Assembly: GCA_037953745.1 (NCBI GenBank)
Contig: JBAKBP010007595.1
Span: 34,367-98,366, forward strand
Source: Lithodes maja
Lineage: Eukaryota; Arthropoda; Malacostraca; Decapoda; Lithodidae
Direction: 5' to 3'
DNA length: 64,000 bases
Shown: in pieces, positions 34,590 through 46,414 of the stretch
Layout of the letters: each line of letters begins with the position of its first letter
Position numbering within the stretch: the first letter of the stretch is position 1
Program-made: the position numbers and the translations under genes
Notes under the pieces: model-generated
What the model saw: the letters and a program-made list of their open reading frames with translations, nothing else
Databases searched by the model: none
What the model was told of the DNA's origin: nothing

Positions 34590-34985
34590 TGCCTATGATA
34601 ACACTCTTCAAATCCCTGGTGCTACCACGGCTAGAGTACTGTAACATATTAATATCCCCATATGAAATACGATAAATAAATAATTTAGAGAGTGTACAAA
34701 GAAATTTCACCTCGCATATAAACTCGGAAAATATTTTGCAACATTGGAAGCTTAAACATAACTGAAGCTGTACTCGTTGGAGCGTAGAAAGGAACGATAC
34801 TCAATAAGATACACGTGGATAATCGTGGAGGGTTTAGTACCAAGACATCACACCTACATACTCATGAAGTTCAGTGCTAGGAGAGGTAGAGAATGCGATA
34901 TTCCCACGATGAGAAATAGGGTGCTATGGGCCCGTTACTAGAAGCTTGGTTATCACATAGAGGACTGTGTCTCTTCAACATACTC
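34590..34985 (+). mobile_element. LINE RT C-terminal fragment, decayed
   Basis: LFKSLVLPRLEYCNILISPY followed by an ESVQRNFTS segment is the usual thumb/C-terminal signature of CR1/Jockey-type RTs. Many stops follow. Confidence 0.6.
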
Positions 34986-35810
34986 CCAGTCATTCATTCA
35001 TTCATTTACTATTGAGCTCCACGGCAAGTAAGAGACATGAGGGGCGTCTCTTTTAACGACTTCAGGAGTGAGGAAGTATATGAATGAAGGCGATGCAGGT
35101 TGGGAGGAGGGGCGTCGACTGTCTGGGGGCGGTTCGTTCGTGGCCACCCCTTCGGGGATCACGGCGTCAGGCAATAGATAGATAGATAGATAGATAGGAG
35201 ATCCATAGATGTCGAACTCCAAAAGGTGGCAGATGAGCTCATCTTCGCAGGGGAACGATCCATCCCTTTAAACAGTCTGCTGCACCAAATCACAACCAAC
35301 GACAGGGGGTGTTACGCTCGTCGGTGCTGCTAGATATGTGGCGAAGACTCCATAGTTACTCCATAATGAATAAGGGTTGCAGTAATTCTATTGGCATCTG
35401 TCATTGATATATATTATTATTGTGATGGATTTGTGACATTTGAAAGTTTATAAATTGTCCACTCAGCACAATATTAAGTTAATTTAAAATATATAATTTG
35501 GATTTCTAATTAGCTTACACAAGATTAGCACTCATTAAAATTTGCTTTTCAGAACCAGCTTTCAAAATAACATCTCGTTTTTTCCGATGTTTGCATTTAT
35601 ATAAGAATTTTATATTTTCTAGTAAAGTTTACGGAAGGTTTTTGACATTTTGATGGTGACCCAATATTTTCCTAGGGCTCCTACGTAAAGGTCATCCTGT
35701 TTATGATGGTGTACTGGGGTAAACATGTTGACGACCTATTTTCTTTTCTACTCATTATTACTCATCATATTTTTTATGAGATGGTAATTCATATATTAAA
35801 TTCCATGCCA
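34986..35810. other. No gene; (GATA)n at 35177-35198
   Basis: The first 350 bases look like an interspersed repeat (stop-rich, GC-richer). The rest is AT-rich without open frames. Confidence 0.4.
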
Positions 35811-35814
35811 TGCC

Positions 35815-35895
35815 AGAGAGAGAGAGAGAGAGTGTGTGTGTGTACGCCCCCCGCCCCCTCCTGTCTCTCGCTCTCTTTTTTTCTCTCTCTCTCTC

Positions 35896-35960
<65 letters not shown>
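35815..35960. repeat. GA, GT and CT microsatellite cluster
   Basis: (GA)10 with (GT)5, then (CT)n from 35880 to 35957. Confidence 0.9.
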
Positions 35961-36109
35961 GTGTGTGTTTTGTAAATGATGTATATTCAAGATATACATA
36001 ATCAGTAGGTGTATCGGCCTCACGAGTTCGGGATCGGTGTTACATTCGGCCTATAGCACAACAACGTCATACATTGAAATAGCAAATTTTTGCCGTAAGC
36101 TACACGAGG

Positions 36110-36328
36110 TACAGTCGGCTTTATAAGTGATGTCTCGGCACCAAGTATACTGTGATCAATAATTAATTGGTATCAGCATTATCTAAACATGATTTCTTCA
36201 TTTCGAGTGAGATATACAAACATGTTCCTACACTTACTAACCCTATTCAACATCTGACAGACATTAATACAGTACAGCTCGAGCCAAACGTAATGCCAGT
36301 TGAGACATGAATTATTAGCGCTACCGTA
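36110..36328. repeat. Mariner-like MITE, copy 1
   Basis: The ends TACAGTCGGCTTTATAAGTG and the complement of ATTATTAGCGCTACCGTA match the ends at 48790-49004 and 52830-53038. Flanking TA and a (TA)CAGTCGNNCTAATAAGT end are of Tc1/mariner type. No coding capacity. Confidence 0.75.
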
Positions 36329-36470
36329 CATACATACTCGTGGATGGACGTGTTTCCAGGGTTTTTATGGGGCTTTATTGAAGGTGGATGAGAATGAGAG
36401 TAATTGATCGCGCTGTACAATTTCCGACATCGTGCAGATCATTGGTAAATGATTTGTGTGTGTGTGTGTG

Positions 36471-36473
<3 letters not shown>

Positions 36474-36524
<51 letters not shown>

Positions 36525-36720
36525 GAGTATGAGAGAGAGAGAGTATGAGAGATAGTATGAGTACAAAGAGTACAAAGGAGTACACAGGAAATCAGTCAAC
36601 AACAGGTCCAGCGACCCCTCAAGGCTGCTTGCCCTCCAAAACACTGATGGTCACGTGTCCAAACAGTAGTTTAGAGAGAGAGAGAGATAGAGTGTGTGTG
36701 TGTGTGTGTGTGTGTGTGAG
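36474..36720 (-). mobile_element. LINE C 3' end inside a (GA)n microsatellite
   Basis: (GA)n at 36474-36521, then on minus the LINE C 3'UTR (GTGTTTTGGAGGGCAAGCAG, CCTGTTGTTGACTGATTTCC, TGTGTACTCCTTTGTACTC) between about 36671 and 36546, then (GA)n/(GT)n again from 36673. Confidence 0.85.
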
Positions 36721-37189
36721 TGCGTGCAAGGGGGTTTAATTAATATCTAAACCTTCTTGTGTGTGTGTATCTTCAAATATGTGTGCGTGTCCAACATACA
36801 TTATTTATGTATTCTAATTCTTGCATATATGAATGTGGGTGTTTTTGTAACAATTAACTGGCACACTTACACCATAGTTTTATATTTGATATTACTTTCC
36901 TCACACAAGAAATAATTCAGGAATTAATGTATACCAAAAATAAGAACATCTTCATACAATAAAAATATTACTTTGTTAGGCTTTGCATTAAAAGCTGATT
37001 TTTTATGCATTAATTTCGGCTAAGAGGATCACAGCTTAACCTGAACAAAAATAGAACAAATTAAAACAATAACATACAAATAATAAGCGTAACAGCCTCA
37101 CGCGTCCAATTTCCCTAACTGGCGATATTCGAGATTTTGAAACAGTGTTTTTTTTTCTATGTGACTCACTCACATAGCCAAAAGGCAGA
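36721..37189. other. No gene seen
   Basis: AT-rich, no recognisable repeat or open frame. Confidence 0.4.
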
Positions 37190-37425
37190 ACTGCCTGTGT
37201 AATTTTTTCGATAGAAAAACGTCCCGGCCGAAGGATGATTCCTCCTAAAATTACAGGCTCGCTATCGCTAGCCAGGAAAACAATCGACACGTAAATGGCC
37301 TAATATTGACAAGAAAAAATAGATAAATAAATAAATAAATACAAAAAATAAAATGGGGTGAAAGGTCTTAAGATCGCCAAACTAATGGACTTAAGATGTG
37401 AAAACAAATGGGGCTAAGCATAAAA
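37190..37425. repeat. MITE family 1, diverged partial copy
   Basis: Has TTTTTCGATAGAAAAACGTC, CCGGCCGAAGG, GCTCGCTATCGCTAGCCAGG, and the GGTGAAAGGTCTTAAGATCG phrase. Ends not recognised. Confidence 0.6.
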
Positions 37426-37465
37426 AAATAAAAAAAAACGACGACCATCCCCTCTTCAATGCGAG

Positions 37466-37775
37466 AAGTATACACTTTGGGGTAGTATACACATACAGTA
37501 TACACTTTGGGGTAGTATACACATACAGTATACACTTTGGGGTAGTATACACATACAATATACACTTTGGGGTAGTATACACATACAGTATACACTTTGG
37601 GGTAGTATACACATACAGTATACACTTTGGGGTAGTATACACATACAATATACACTTTGGGGTAGTATACACATACAGTATACACTTTGGGGTAGTATAC
37701 ACATACAGTATACACTTTGGGGTAGTATACACTTTGGGGTAGTATACACTTTGGGGTAGTATACACATACAGTAT
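37466..37775. repeat. 30-bp tandem array, about 10 copies
   Basis: Unit TATACACTTTGGGGTAGTATACACATACAG or -AATA variant, near-identical copies. The last copies lose the ACATACA part and shorten to a GTATACACTTTGGGGTA unit (16-17 bp). Open in several frames, probably non-coding. Confidence 0.95.
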
Positions 37776-37929
37776 ATTTTTAGCGTTTATTTTTTTCCCC
37801 CTGTCGTCACGCATCACTACTTCGGTTGTTTGTGTTAATTGGTAATGCTTAACTGGCCGGAACATTCTAGGGAAATTAATGATCGCCAAATTTTACTGAG
37901 CCATTTTTGCGACTTGGATTCGCGTGTGT

Positions 37930-38395
37930 GTGTGTGTACTTACTCTAGTTGTACTTACTCTAGTTGTATTGCGGGAGTGAGCATGCTCGTTATTTCCCGC
38001 CTCCTATATGTGTAGGTGTTATATGTATCGTTGGAATGGCTGTGGATGTGTGTGTAGTCTGTATTTTTAGCCAATTGGCGACATCGGAAACGAAGGCTTA
38101 GGGTGGATCTGTATGGTACCATTCTCACTATAGACGGTACCGTCTCGCCCGAAGGCTTAGGTAGCCATCAGCTTAGGTGAACCATATGATACCCATCTCG
38201 CCTTGTACCATTTTTGCCAACCCCAGATGGGACGTCACAACGTCGTCCACTTATTCCAGGTACCTATTTACAGCTAGGTGAACTGAGGCTAACACATGAA
38301 AGGAGACAAGCCCAATTTGTCTCCGCCCGGCCGGGGATTGAACCCCCGACCCCTCGTGTGTGAGACGAGAGCTCTACCTACTAGGCTACGGGCTG
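37930..38395 (-). mobile_element. tRNA-Val-derived SINE, second copy
   Basis: Almost identical to 22985-23455. The head near 38390 has a canonical box B (GGTTCAATCC), and anticodon CAC lies in a perfect five-pair stem. Tail of tandem AAGTACAACTAGAGT units at 37942. (GT)n tracts flank it on both sides, as in the first copy. Confidence 0.85.
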
Positions 38396-38617
38396 TGTGT
38401 GTGTGTGTGTGTGTGTTACGTGTGTGTGTGTGTGTGTTTTTTGTTTCTTTTTTTTTTTCTGCATGCTCTACAGTATATGTGCTTTGAGGAGGAAGGACAG
38501 ATTCGCGTCTCTTTGTTTGGTGTTGATTTTTACGGACACAATATAAATACATTATATATTCTTGTCGAGGCTAATGACTCCGTGCAATGTTCCATTTCCA
38601 CCCTTTAGTCAAGTAGG

Positions 38618-38621
<4 letters not shown>

Positions 38622-38668
<47 letters not shown>
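38622..38668. repeat. (TA)n microsatellite
   Basis: About 23 TA units. Confidence 0.95.
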
Positions 38669-38671
<3 letters not shown>

Positions 38672-38774
38672 TATACGAAAGCTTTTCGTATCATTAACTC
38701 CCGTCCACTCACCAATTCTCTGTAATCTCTCTCTCTTCGCCGCAATGTTGCATCTCTCTCACTATTCTATCGCT

Positions 38775-39117
38775 ACTACAATAATCAGTGTTCCTCGGAG
38801 TTTCCCAGTGTATACCACCTCCTCTACGTAGGGTACGTAGTACCCGCCTTGTAACACAATCCCACCCCTACTCTGTGAAACTCTCCAACCCAAGAGTGAA
38901 ACGCTACTCTCAGACTTTCTTCTATTCAACTGCTGAGCTCTGGAACTCTCTCCCAGAATCAGTTTCCCTCTTCCTATGACTTAAATTGCTTCAAACTCCG
39001 TGTGTGCAGGCATTTTAGCTCGAACGTCCCTTGTTTTCGGCCCTGGCACTCTTTGAAATCTGGGGGAGGCACTCGCTGCAGGCAGTTATGCCTTTTGTCT
39101 CCTTCATTCACATAAAA

Positions 39118-39118
<1 letters not shown>
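38775..39118 (+). mobile_element. LINE B 3' end fragment
   Basis: ISVPRSFPVYTTSS, then HPYSVKLSNPRVKRYSQTFF, YSTAELWNSLPESVSLFL and an A-rich/TA tail at 39115-39156. Same 3' end as 5265-5605. Confidence 0.8.
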
Positions 39119-39157
<39 letters not shown>

Positions 39158-39624
39158 CAACAACAACACCCATCTCCCCGACCCGACTCTCTCTCTGTGT
39201 GTGGGGTACGATGTGTCTGTGTTTGTGTATCAACGCTTGTTAAGGTTCTCTGTTGATCACTCAACAATTATACCTTGGAGAGATGCAGGTGTGTCATCAC
39301 TAATGCTACACTTCTGTATTCATATTGGTTTGTCTGTCTGTCTGTCCGTCTCCCTGTCTGCTTGTCTGTCTGTTTGTCCCTACCTGTATCCTTGTTGACC
39401 AAATACAGCTATAAAACAACAAAAATACTTTAGTTACGTATAGGCGTTCCGGTTGGGCTTTGTATATGTATAAGTATCCCAACCTTATTGGTAAACGAAC
39501 GACAAATTTTTCTATCGGGAAAACTTCATAAACTAAGGGATTATTCAAATAAAAATATAGACATATATTCCATTCACGAATATCATCAATCGGTTTTTAA
39601 TTTCCCTACTCGATGATTTATTTT

Positions 39625-39895
39625 AATTGTATTTTATTTTATTAGTGTTTTTTAATTGTATTTTATTTTATTAGTGTTTTTTTTAATTGTATTTTATTTT
39701 ATTAGTGTTTTTTTTAATTGTATTTTATTTTATTAGTGTTTTTTAATTGTATTTTATTTTATTAGTGTTTTTTTAATTGTATTTTATTTTATTAGTGTTT
39801 TTTTTAATTGTATTTTATTTTATTAGTGTTTTTTTAAATTGTATTTTATTTTATTAGTGTTTTTTTAATTGTATTTTATTTTATTAGTGGTTTTT
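39625..39895. repeat. AT-rich tandem array, about 31-bp unit, 8-9 copies
   Basis: Unit AATTGTATTTTATTTTATTA + GTGTTTTTTT, varying only in the length of the T run. Confidence 0.95.
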
Positions 39896-39995
39896 TTACT
39901 TATTGTTTTCATATTTAATTTATTAGTATGTTTATTATTTTTTTACAATACGTTGACGGAGCTGAATGATGACAGAATTCAGGCGGCCTGGTGAT

Positions 39996-40111
39996 TTAAG
40001 GGAGCCCACCTTGCTTTGTTTTCTCTTTCTCTCCCTCTCTCTTTGGCTTGTATCCATTCGGCCCCTTTCAGCCTACTGTTTTAAGACGTTTACCCCCATC
40101 CAGGTGTCAAT
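39996..40111. repeat. MITE family 1, left half only
   Basis: TTAA (39996-39999) then GGGAGCCCACC, through CCATCCAGGTGTCAATAG, where it stops abruptly. Confidence 0.75.
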
Positions 40112-40207
40112 AGAAACTATTGTAATTAATTGAACATTTATTACAAATGCATCCTTTGTATACAAATAACCAAGATAATGGCTGTGCTTACTTTATTGTC
40201 ATTTAGG

Positions 40208-40593
40208 TTAAGGGGGGTGACCTGTCTTTGTTCTGTCCTTTTCTATCTTTCTCTGGCTTGTATCCATTTGGCCCCATTCAGACTACTGTTTTAAGACGTT
40301 TATCCCCATCCAGGTGTCAATTTTTTACTGGTGAGCGGTAGCGAGCCAGCATATTTTTTATTTTTGTTTGACAGCAGGCTAAATTTATCCATTTTTCGAT
40401 AGAAAAATTTCTCCGGCGAAGCCGGATTTCTTCATATAATGCTGGCTCGCTATCGCTCGCTAGGAAGAAATCGACACCTACAGTAGATGGGGATAAACGT
40501 CTTAAAATAGTTGGCTGAATGGGGCCGAATGGATACAAGCCAGAGAAAGAGAGAAAAGGAGAGAAATAACAAAAAGCATGTCACCCCCCTTAA
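40208..40593. repeat. MITE family 1, complete copy with TTAA target sites
   Basis: TTAA at 40208-40211, then GGGGGGTGACCTGTC. The right end CATGTCACCCCCC is followed by TTAA at 40590-40593. The interior is a near-perfect palindrome centred on TCTCCGGCGAAGCCGGA. The TTAA duplication and G-run inverted ends fit a piggyBac-type mobiliser (inference). Confidence 0.85.
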
Positions 40594-40599
40594 CCCTCT

Positions 40600-40804
40600 G
40601 AGGATCTATGACGCACTTCTATTCTGTTTTATGGCTATTATTAGACGATTGTATTATGATTAGAAAGGGTAAATGGAAGGCAGAGGGTTAAATGCGATAG
40701 TCTTTACCCATATATTCCCACTGATCATTCGTAAATTGTCTAAAATCGTCTAATGATAGCCAGAATAAGCTGTTAAAATGCGTCATAATCTTCAAAGGGT
40801 TAAC
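40600..40804. repeat. Palindromic MITE family 2, complete copy
   Basis: Left TATGACGCACTTCTATTCTG...GGCTATTATTAGACGATT and right AATCGTCTAATGATAGCC...GCGTCATAATCTTCAAAGGG mirror each other. Directly adjacent to the family 1 copy. Confidence 0.8.
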
Positions 40805-40904
40805 ATACAGTGATGCACTAAATACACATGTACGGTTGCCCACATAAGTTTTGCTCACTGTGTGCTGTATTATTGTCTATCATATGATCAATAGGGTGTG
40901 TAAA

Positions 40905-41120
40905 GGCGGTGTCACACGAGCGATTTTTCCATCAACTTTTTCTGGGCAATTGTTGTCTGGCAGCTTCAAAATACAAGTTCCATAAGAATTAAACTACCGA
41001 ACATCATCTAACTTCTATCTAGTTTCCGATTCCAATGAAAAAAATATCCCTAAATATCACCAGAAAAAACTTGCTCATGGAAAATTGACGGAAAAAGCGC
41101 TCGTGTGACACTGGCTTAAA
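40905..41120. repeat. MITE with GTGTCACACGAGCG inverted ends
   Basis: Left GGCGGTGTCACACGAGCGAT and right GCGCTCGTGTGACACTGGCT are inverted. Inner CATCAACTTTTTCTGG and CCAGAAAAAACTTGCTCATG also mirror. CACACG-type ends are common in PIF/Harbinger MITEs (inference). Confidence 0.75.
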
Positions 41121-41240
41121 GGTAGGGAAATGTTTATATATCTCACTCGAAACGATGAATTAAAGCTTAGATAATGCTGATACCAAATATTGATCGAAAT
41201 ATACTAGGAGCCGCGACATCACTTATTTGGCCAACTGTAC
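41121..41240. repeat. Mariner-like MITE fragment
   Basis: ATATCTCACTCGAAACGATG, CTGATACCAAATATTGATCG and GACATCACTTATTTGGCCAA match the right half of 52830-53038. Confidence 0.65.
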
Positions 41241-41381
41241 GGTCGAGGTTAATAAGTGTTGTCAGATATTTCACAAAGTTTCGGACACTGACTGATACTC
41301 TGAGGGATAAGCACTTTTCCCAGTAACTATAAAGATACCAATAACACTTCTTGAGCGAAAACCACTGGAATCTATGACCAC

Positions 41382-41717
41382 TTAAGGGGAGGTTTTTAGC
41401 GTGTTTCTTAGACTTCCATCAAGCTTGAAACTACACCCCCTTGACCCCCTTTCAAGATAAATTTGTACATTTTTCGGTAGAAAAATGTCCCGGCCGAAGG
41501 CCGATTCCTCTTAAATTACAGGCTCGCTATCGCTCGCCAGGAAAAAATCGACACCTAAATGGCACGAAAGGCCTTAAAAGTGACATAAATGGGACGAAAG
41601 TTCTTAAAATCGCCAAAATAATGGAGCGAACGTTTTAAAATCTCAAAAGCAATGGGGCTAAACCTGAGGGAGAAAGGGGTAAAGAAAATAATCCCTCAAG
41701 TGCAAATATCCCCTTAA
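41382..41717. repeat. MITE family 1, subfamily with CCGGCCGAAGGCC core
   Basis: TTAA at 41382-41385 and 41714-41717. Interior TTTTTCGGTAGAAAAATGTC, CCGGCCGAAGGCCG, TCGCTATCGCTCGCCAGG, and tandem GGGACGAAAGTTCTTAAAAT phrases. Confidence 0.75.
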
Positions 41718-42431
41718 TACCCCCGATTGTACTTTATTGCTAACATACAGACATAATGGTCCACAGAAAAACAAATATACCTACAGAAAATATTGCACAC
41801 AGTTGTTTATATCCGCTGTCTTCTGTGCATTATCAGCAGGCCAGGCATTGTGACCTCTGTCCTCTGTAACTCAAGAAGGGCTAGAGAAAATGAGCTGTAC
41901 ATTTGCACCCCTATTCCCTGGCTAACTATTCTTAAATGGTAGATATATTTGCTCGATTATTATATGAGTTAGAAGAGGCTGAGAGTCAAGTTTTTGGCCT
42001 ATTTTTAATGGATAGACTATAGTGTAACTTATGAAGGGTTAAGGAAAATGGGCTTTCAATTTTCACAGCTTTTAACCGATTGACTGAACTTAAATGGCAG
42101 AAATAGTAGCTCGATTGCTTAAGTCCCTTTCACGTACAGTACGCGATTTACGCCCTTTCTGGGATAGTTAAAAGCCTTTGTGAACATCAGGGGTGTTTAG
42201 AAACCTTGAGTTTAGTTACTTCAACCTCTTCATTATTCTACCGAAAAATGTAAACATTTATATTGAAGGGGGGGGGGGCTCTGTTTTTTACAGCTGGAGG
42301 AAACTAAAAAATATTAAAAACATTCAAACACTAAACAAATAAATAAACCCATCTCTCCTTAAATGTTGTGATTGTAGGCTACAGTCAGCAAGGTTTCCAC
42401 CTGGCCCAGGGCTTCGTTTTATTTATGGCAT
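41718..42431. other. No gene seen
   Basis: AT-rich. Isolated family 1 phrases (TCTACCGAAAAATGTAAACA at 42238) suggest an old relic. Confidence 0.4.
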
Positions 42432-42803
42432 TTAATGGGAGATGGTTAACTTTTTGGGCGATTTTTGCATGTATTAATTATTTTTCTAGTTTCCTCCCTA
42501 GACCTCCATCAAATTAAAACAAAAAACATCCAATAGATCCCCCTTCTAGATTAATTTGTACATTCTTTGGTAGAAAAATGTTCCGGCCGAAGGCCGTTTC
42601 TTCCAACATTACAGGCTCAGTATCGTTCGCCAGGGAAAAAATCGACGCCTAAATAGCACGAAAGGTCTAAATATTGACGACGAAATGGGGCGAAAGGTCT
42701 TAAAATCGACTAACTAATGGGGCAAACATCTTAACATCTGAAAACTAATGGGGCTAAACATGAGGGAGAAAGTGGTCCAGAAAAGCGGCTCATCTCGCCT
42801 TAA
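42432..42803. repeat. MITE family 1, CCGGCCGAAGGCC subfamily
   Basis: TTAA at 42432-42435 and 42800-42803. Left GGGAGATGG and right CATCTCGCC ends. Same core as 52084-52460. Confidence 0.75.
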
Positions 42804-43671
42804 GCTATTTGTAAATATTAGCCTTGAGAAATGCAGGAGGCAGAAATCAAGAAACTAGTGGGTAGGCTGAGTCTGTATATGTTGTTTGCCATTACTTTAT
42901 TACTCTATAACAACATACATAAATTACAATGGGTCAGTTGGATATCTTGCGGGGTATACATACATTCAGCAATCATTATTTGCATTCATATACACATACC
43001 GTACAAACACATATGCGTACATGCAATATATACAGTACATAATTATACACATAGGAATAACTATATATATATATAATCTTTACATATATACAGCACATAC
43101 ATAAAGGTATATGTAGATAGGCCCTAGTTGTAAATATACATCTAGATAGATAAAAGAATATCAAATGTGTCACAATATTGTTTTAAAGCAATTGAATATA
43201 TGTCCAAGTTTAAGGTACCGGGTACATACTGTGCAACAATCAGTCTCTTCACAAATATATTTTCTCATTCGTATTTCTATATTATAAGATTTTTTTTCTC
43301 CAACACTCAATAAACCCTTCCATAAACAGACATAATCATAGCAGGTAACTAGATTTTTTATTAGTTAGAAAAATACCTCAATACTAACGCTAATTATTAT
43401 TATATATATATCATCCTAATTGTATTTCATTATATATGCCAATTATTATATGGCTCAAGCTTCGCTGATTAGAATTATACTTTATAAGTTTTCTAATTTC
43501 CAATTTTAATTTGATAATTCTGGTGAAAAAATATACTGTATAATAATATATAGGTTAAGAAAATTTGCTCCTATAACATAACTAATGTATAATTATGTAA
43601 GCATAACTGCACTTGAGCAGATAGACAGAGCCCATGTTAGGGATGCACATATAAAGGTATATACTGTATAC

Positions 43672-43703
<32 letters not shown>

Positions 43704-43797
43704 CATTTGTCATTGAACCTTGTCATCAGCATAGCATTAGAAGCATTGGAACCATTTGTCAACATTGTTATAATAGTACTAAGCTGTACTGTATAGT
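42804..43797. other. No gene; AT-rich with short (TA)n
   Basis: Only short frames and small TATATA tracts (43062, 43672-43698). Confidence 0.5.
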
Positions 43798-43837
43798 CGC
43801 AAGGGAGCCCACCTCGTTTTTTTCTCCCACACTCGAC

Positions 43838-44056
43838 TGGTGGGAGACTCCATCATAAATGTGGTCCGCTAGTGAAGTTCTGCAGCAGAGTCCCAAATAA
43901 GGAAAGCACTTCTGCATGGTAGGTGGTGGTATCAATGATGTTCTAGTAGCAAAGGACCACACTGTTACCGGAGCATCGATAAACCTGTCTGTCTTTCATG
44001 TAGGTGCAAATGAAGTGTGCCGACATAGCAGGTCTGAGGCACTGATGGACAGGTAC
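43838..44056 (+). pseudogene. LINE ORF1 esterase relic, left part
   Basis: CRLVGDSIINVV (GDS block I of SGNH hydrolases) near 43835-43870, then in another frame FHVGANEVCRHSRSEALMDRY (block III), ending at GGTAC (44056). The next codons of the same protein, KKYIREFKNNSESV, occur only at 47995. A 3.9 kb insertion therefore split the gene. Distant relative of 16813-17247. Confidence 0.7.
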
Positions 44057-44434
44057 AGTCTACGACAGAACTGCTGTCTTGGCCTGAGGCAATGTGTTAG
44101 TTCACTCACATTTTAATAGATGGCACTTTAATCGCTTCTAATAAAACGGGGCGGGGTTAATATAGAGGTTCGAAGGAGGAGTCAAACGTGTGTGTGTGTG
44201 TTCGAGAACGGCACGCAGAATAAGTCTATTTTAACATAACACACAGGCTATATTATAAAATTAGCCCATGCTGGATCACAAATAAGTAACACACATTAGG
44301 TGTTGCGTTATTTATGGAATTTAATACACAGACAATCAAGTTTCTATCCTTCGCACTTTCCATTCCCCCCTCCTCCCCCTCTCCCTTTCACCCCAACTCT
44401 CCTTCTTCACCCGCTTCCTCTCCCCTCGCTCCCT

Positions 44435-44448
<14 letters not shown>

Positions 44449-44518
<70 letters not shown>
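44449..44518. repeat. (CT)n microsatellite at inner edge of left arm
   Basis: About 35 CT units; the sequence after it is unrelated to the other arm copies. Confidence 0.95.
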
Positions 44519-44521
<3 letters not shown>

Positions 44522-44639
44522 GACATAAAAGATACCTTCTAAAATACGCAAAATATGCGATTGTTTTGAATTTACATATACATAATCTATTTTGTATTAA
44601 TTTCACCACACCACCAAACGCCTCCAATGAAATTAATTA

Positions 44640-44770
44640 AAGTATGTATGTGATCCACCGGGATTCGAACCTGGGTTATCACACACAGATTTTTAGACAC
44701 CTTAACCATTACACCACCAAGACGGTTAAAGGTTTATGCACACGCCTACGACTTATGAAATAAATAATAA
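44640..44770 (-). mobile_element. tRNA-like SINE (family 3)
   Basis: On minus: GGTGGTGTAATGGTTAAGG (box A) and CCAGGTTCGAATCCCGGTGG (canonical box B), with a hyphenated acceptor-like end. It is followed by AATTAATTTCATTGG. Confidence 0.7.
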
Positions 44771-44805
44771 ATGTTAGGCATGACAAAAGTAACACATATA
44801 TATTG

Positions 44806-44885
44806 ATTAGGAATAGGATAACTAGCGAGGCAGCGAACAACACCTGTTACTCGCTGCCTCGCTAGATATCCTATTCCTAATTAAG
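44806..44885. repeat. Near-perfect 30-bp-arm hairpin
   Basis: ATTAGGAATAGGATA + CTAGCGAGGCAGCGA, 14 bp loop, then TCGCTGCCTCGCTAG + TATCCTATTCCTAAT. Confidence 0.85.
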
Positions 44886-44889
44886 CTAC

Positions 44890-46400
44890 GATTCCCGAAG
44901 AACACGTCTATATTTGTTTATATATATATATTAAGTGTAACAATAACACTTTGGATTTACGTTATTTGTGTTGGCTTAAGGAATAAGTTGGATAATACAT
45001 ATACTTGTGACCTCCACAATTTGTAATGTTTGAGGAGACGGCGCTTCAACCTCTCTCCTCTGTCCATCACATTCAAGCACCAACCCACCCACACCAACAC
45101 TAACACAGGATACAAAACAGACACACACACACTCACACCCAATAACATAAAACGCACATCACACACATGATCACATACAACGTAATGGGCACAAATCAGT
45201 CACACATGATAACATAAAACGCACACACACACACACATACACACACACACGCATCATTATTGTATTTATTTATTTTGTTTGTAAACTAAGCTTACCATCC
45301 TCATATCTGTACATCTCATGTTCATCCATTAATTGTAAAATGTGTATTTTCAGCTCATGAGGCTGCCATTCTTTAATAAACCGTTTATTATTATTACACA
45401 CACACACAAGCACACACACACACACACACACACACACTGGTCCAGGTAAACTAGAAAAGGTATTAGCATTATTGAGGAAATGCTGTTGTCTTCAGTGCGT
45501 GTCATGGCCATCCTGAGCCTTACGACGTATACACACTAATAACACACATAACAAAGCCACTATAACAACTTCGTCTCTCTCCAACACTCCTTCTCCCCTC
45601 TCTACACTCTTCATAAAATAGGAAAAGTAGAAAGTAGCTACAAGGTACCGTTGTGAAGGCTTATCCTTCAATACCTGGACTTCAATATTGGACCTGACCT
45701 GACCCCATCCGGGGTTTAGCTGGTCCACAAGGGTGTGTGACATGAACCCAATAGAGAACTTGTGGGCCATCATGTCATGGAGTGGAATGTGGTTCAGGTT
45801 AGGATTGGAAAGGGCGGGAGGAGTGGGATCGGGTGGCAGGGGGGGGGGGGGGGGGGAATCCGTCGCCGCCCTAATATAAGTTGGAAAATGTTTAAATCAG
45901 CTCCAACGAGAATACAGGAGGTAGTTGATGCAGCTTGTGGGTGGAGATCATATTGATTTCATAAATATAAATTGTAAATGTTTACATTTAAGATCCCTTT
46001 ATATGTATTATATAATGTGTATGTGTTTCCAATGTTCACCGTAACATAATGATGGTGAAATAATACATATTAAATTACATTCAAGGTAACATACACAGAG
46101 CTATAGTATACTTTTAATTATGTTTGGACGATAATTTAAACAATACGAAGTAAAAATATAAAAGTCTAAACAATTTACAGTATATCAACTTTAAAACAAC
46201 ATAACAAGATTGCTTGGATAATCGTTAATTGTTCAATTTGATGACTTACTTTATAGTAAATCATTACAATGGGTAACGCCGAACTGTTTACTGATAATGG
46301 GAAGCCACAGTAATTAAGCTAGTAATTAAGAATCCACTGAGAAAAGTATAATGCAATAATCATAGCGTATCATATTACATGTTAAGGTAATATGTAATAT
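44890..46400. other. No gene; (CA)n tracts and a 17-base G run
   Basis: Short CA microsatellites at 45120, 45222-45255 and 45402-45437. Poly(G) at 45839-45857. No credible coding frame. Confidence 0.5.
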
Positions 46401-46414
46401 GACATGTTAAGGTA

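Noticed and set aside
33228..37775. CRISPR-like appearance of the 40-, 30- and 34-bp repeats
   Set aside because: Repeats are head-to-tail without unique spacers, in a eukaryotic context; they are minisatellites.
37368..37889. 173-codon Tyr/Cys-rich repeat protein (either strand)
   Set aside because: Only reflects the 30-bp array.
44640..44770. Functional tRNA gene
   Set aside because: Box A and B are present but the acceptor and anticodon stems do not pair well, and related diverged copies exist, so it is a SINE head.
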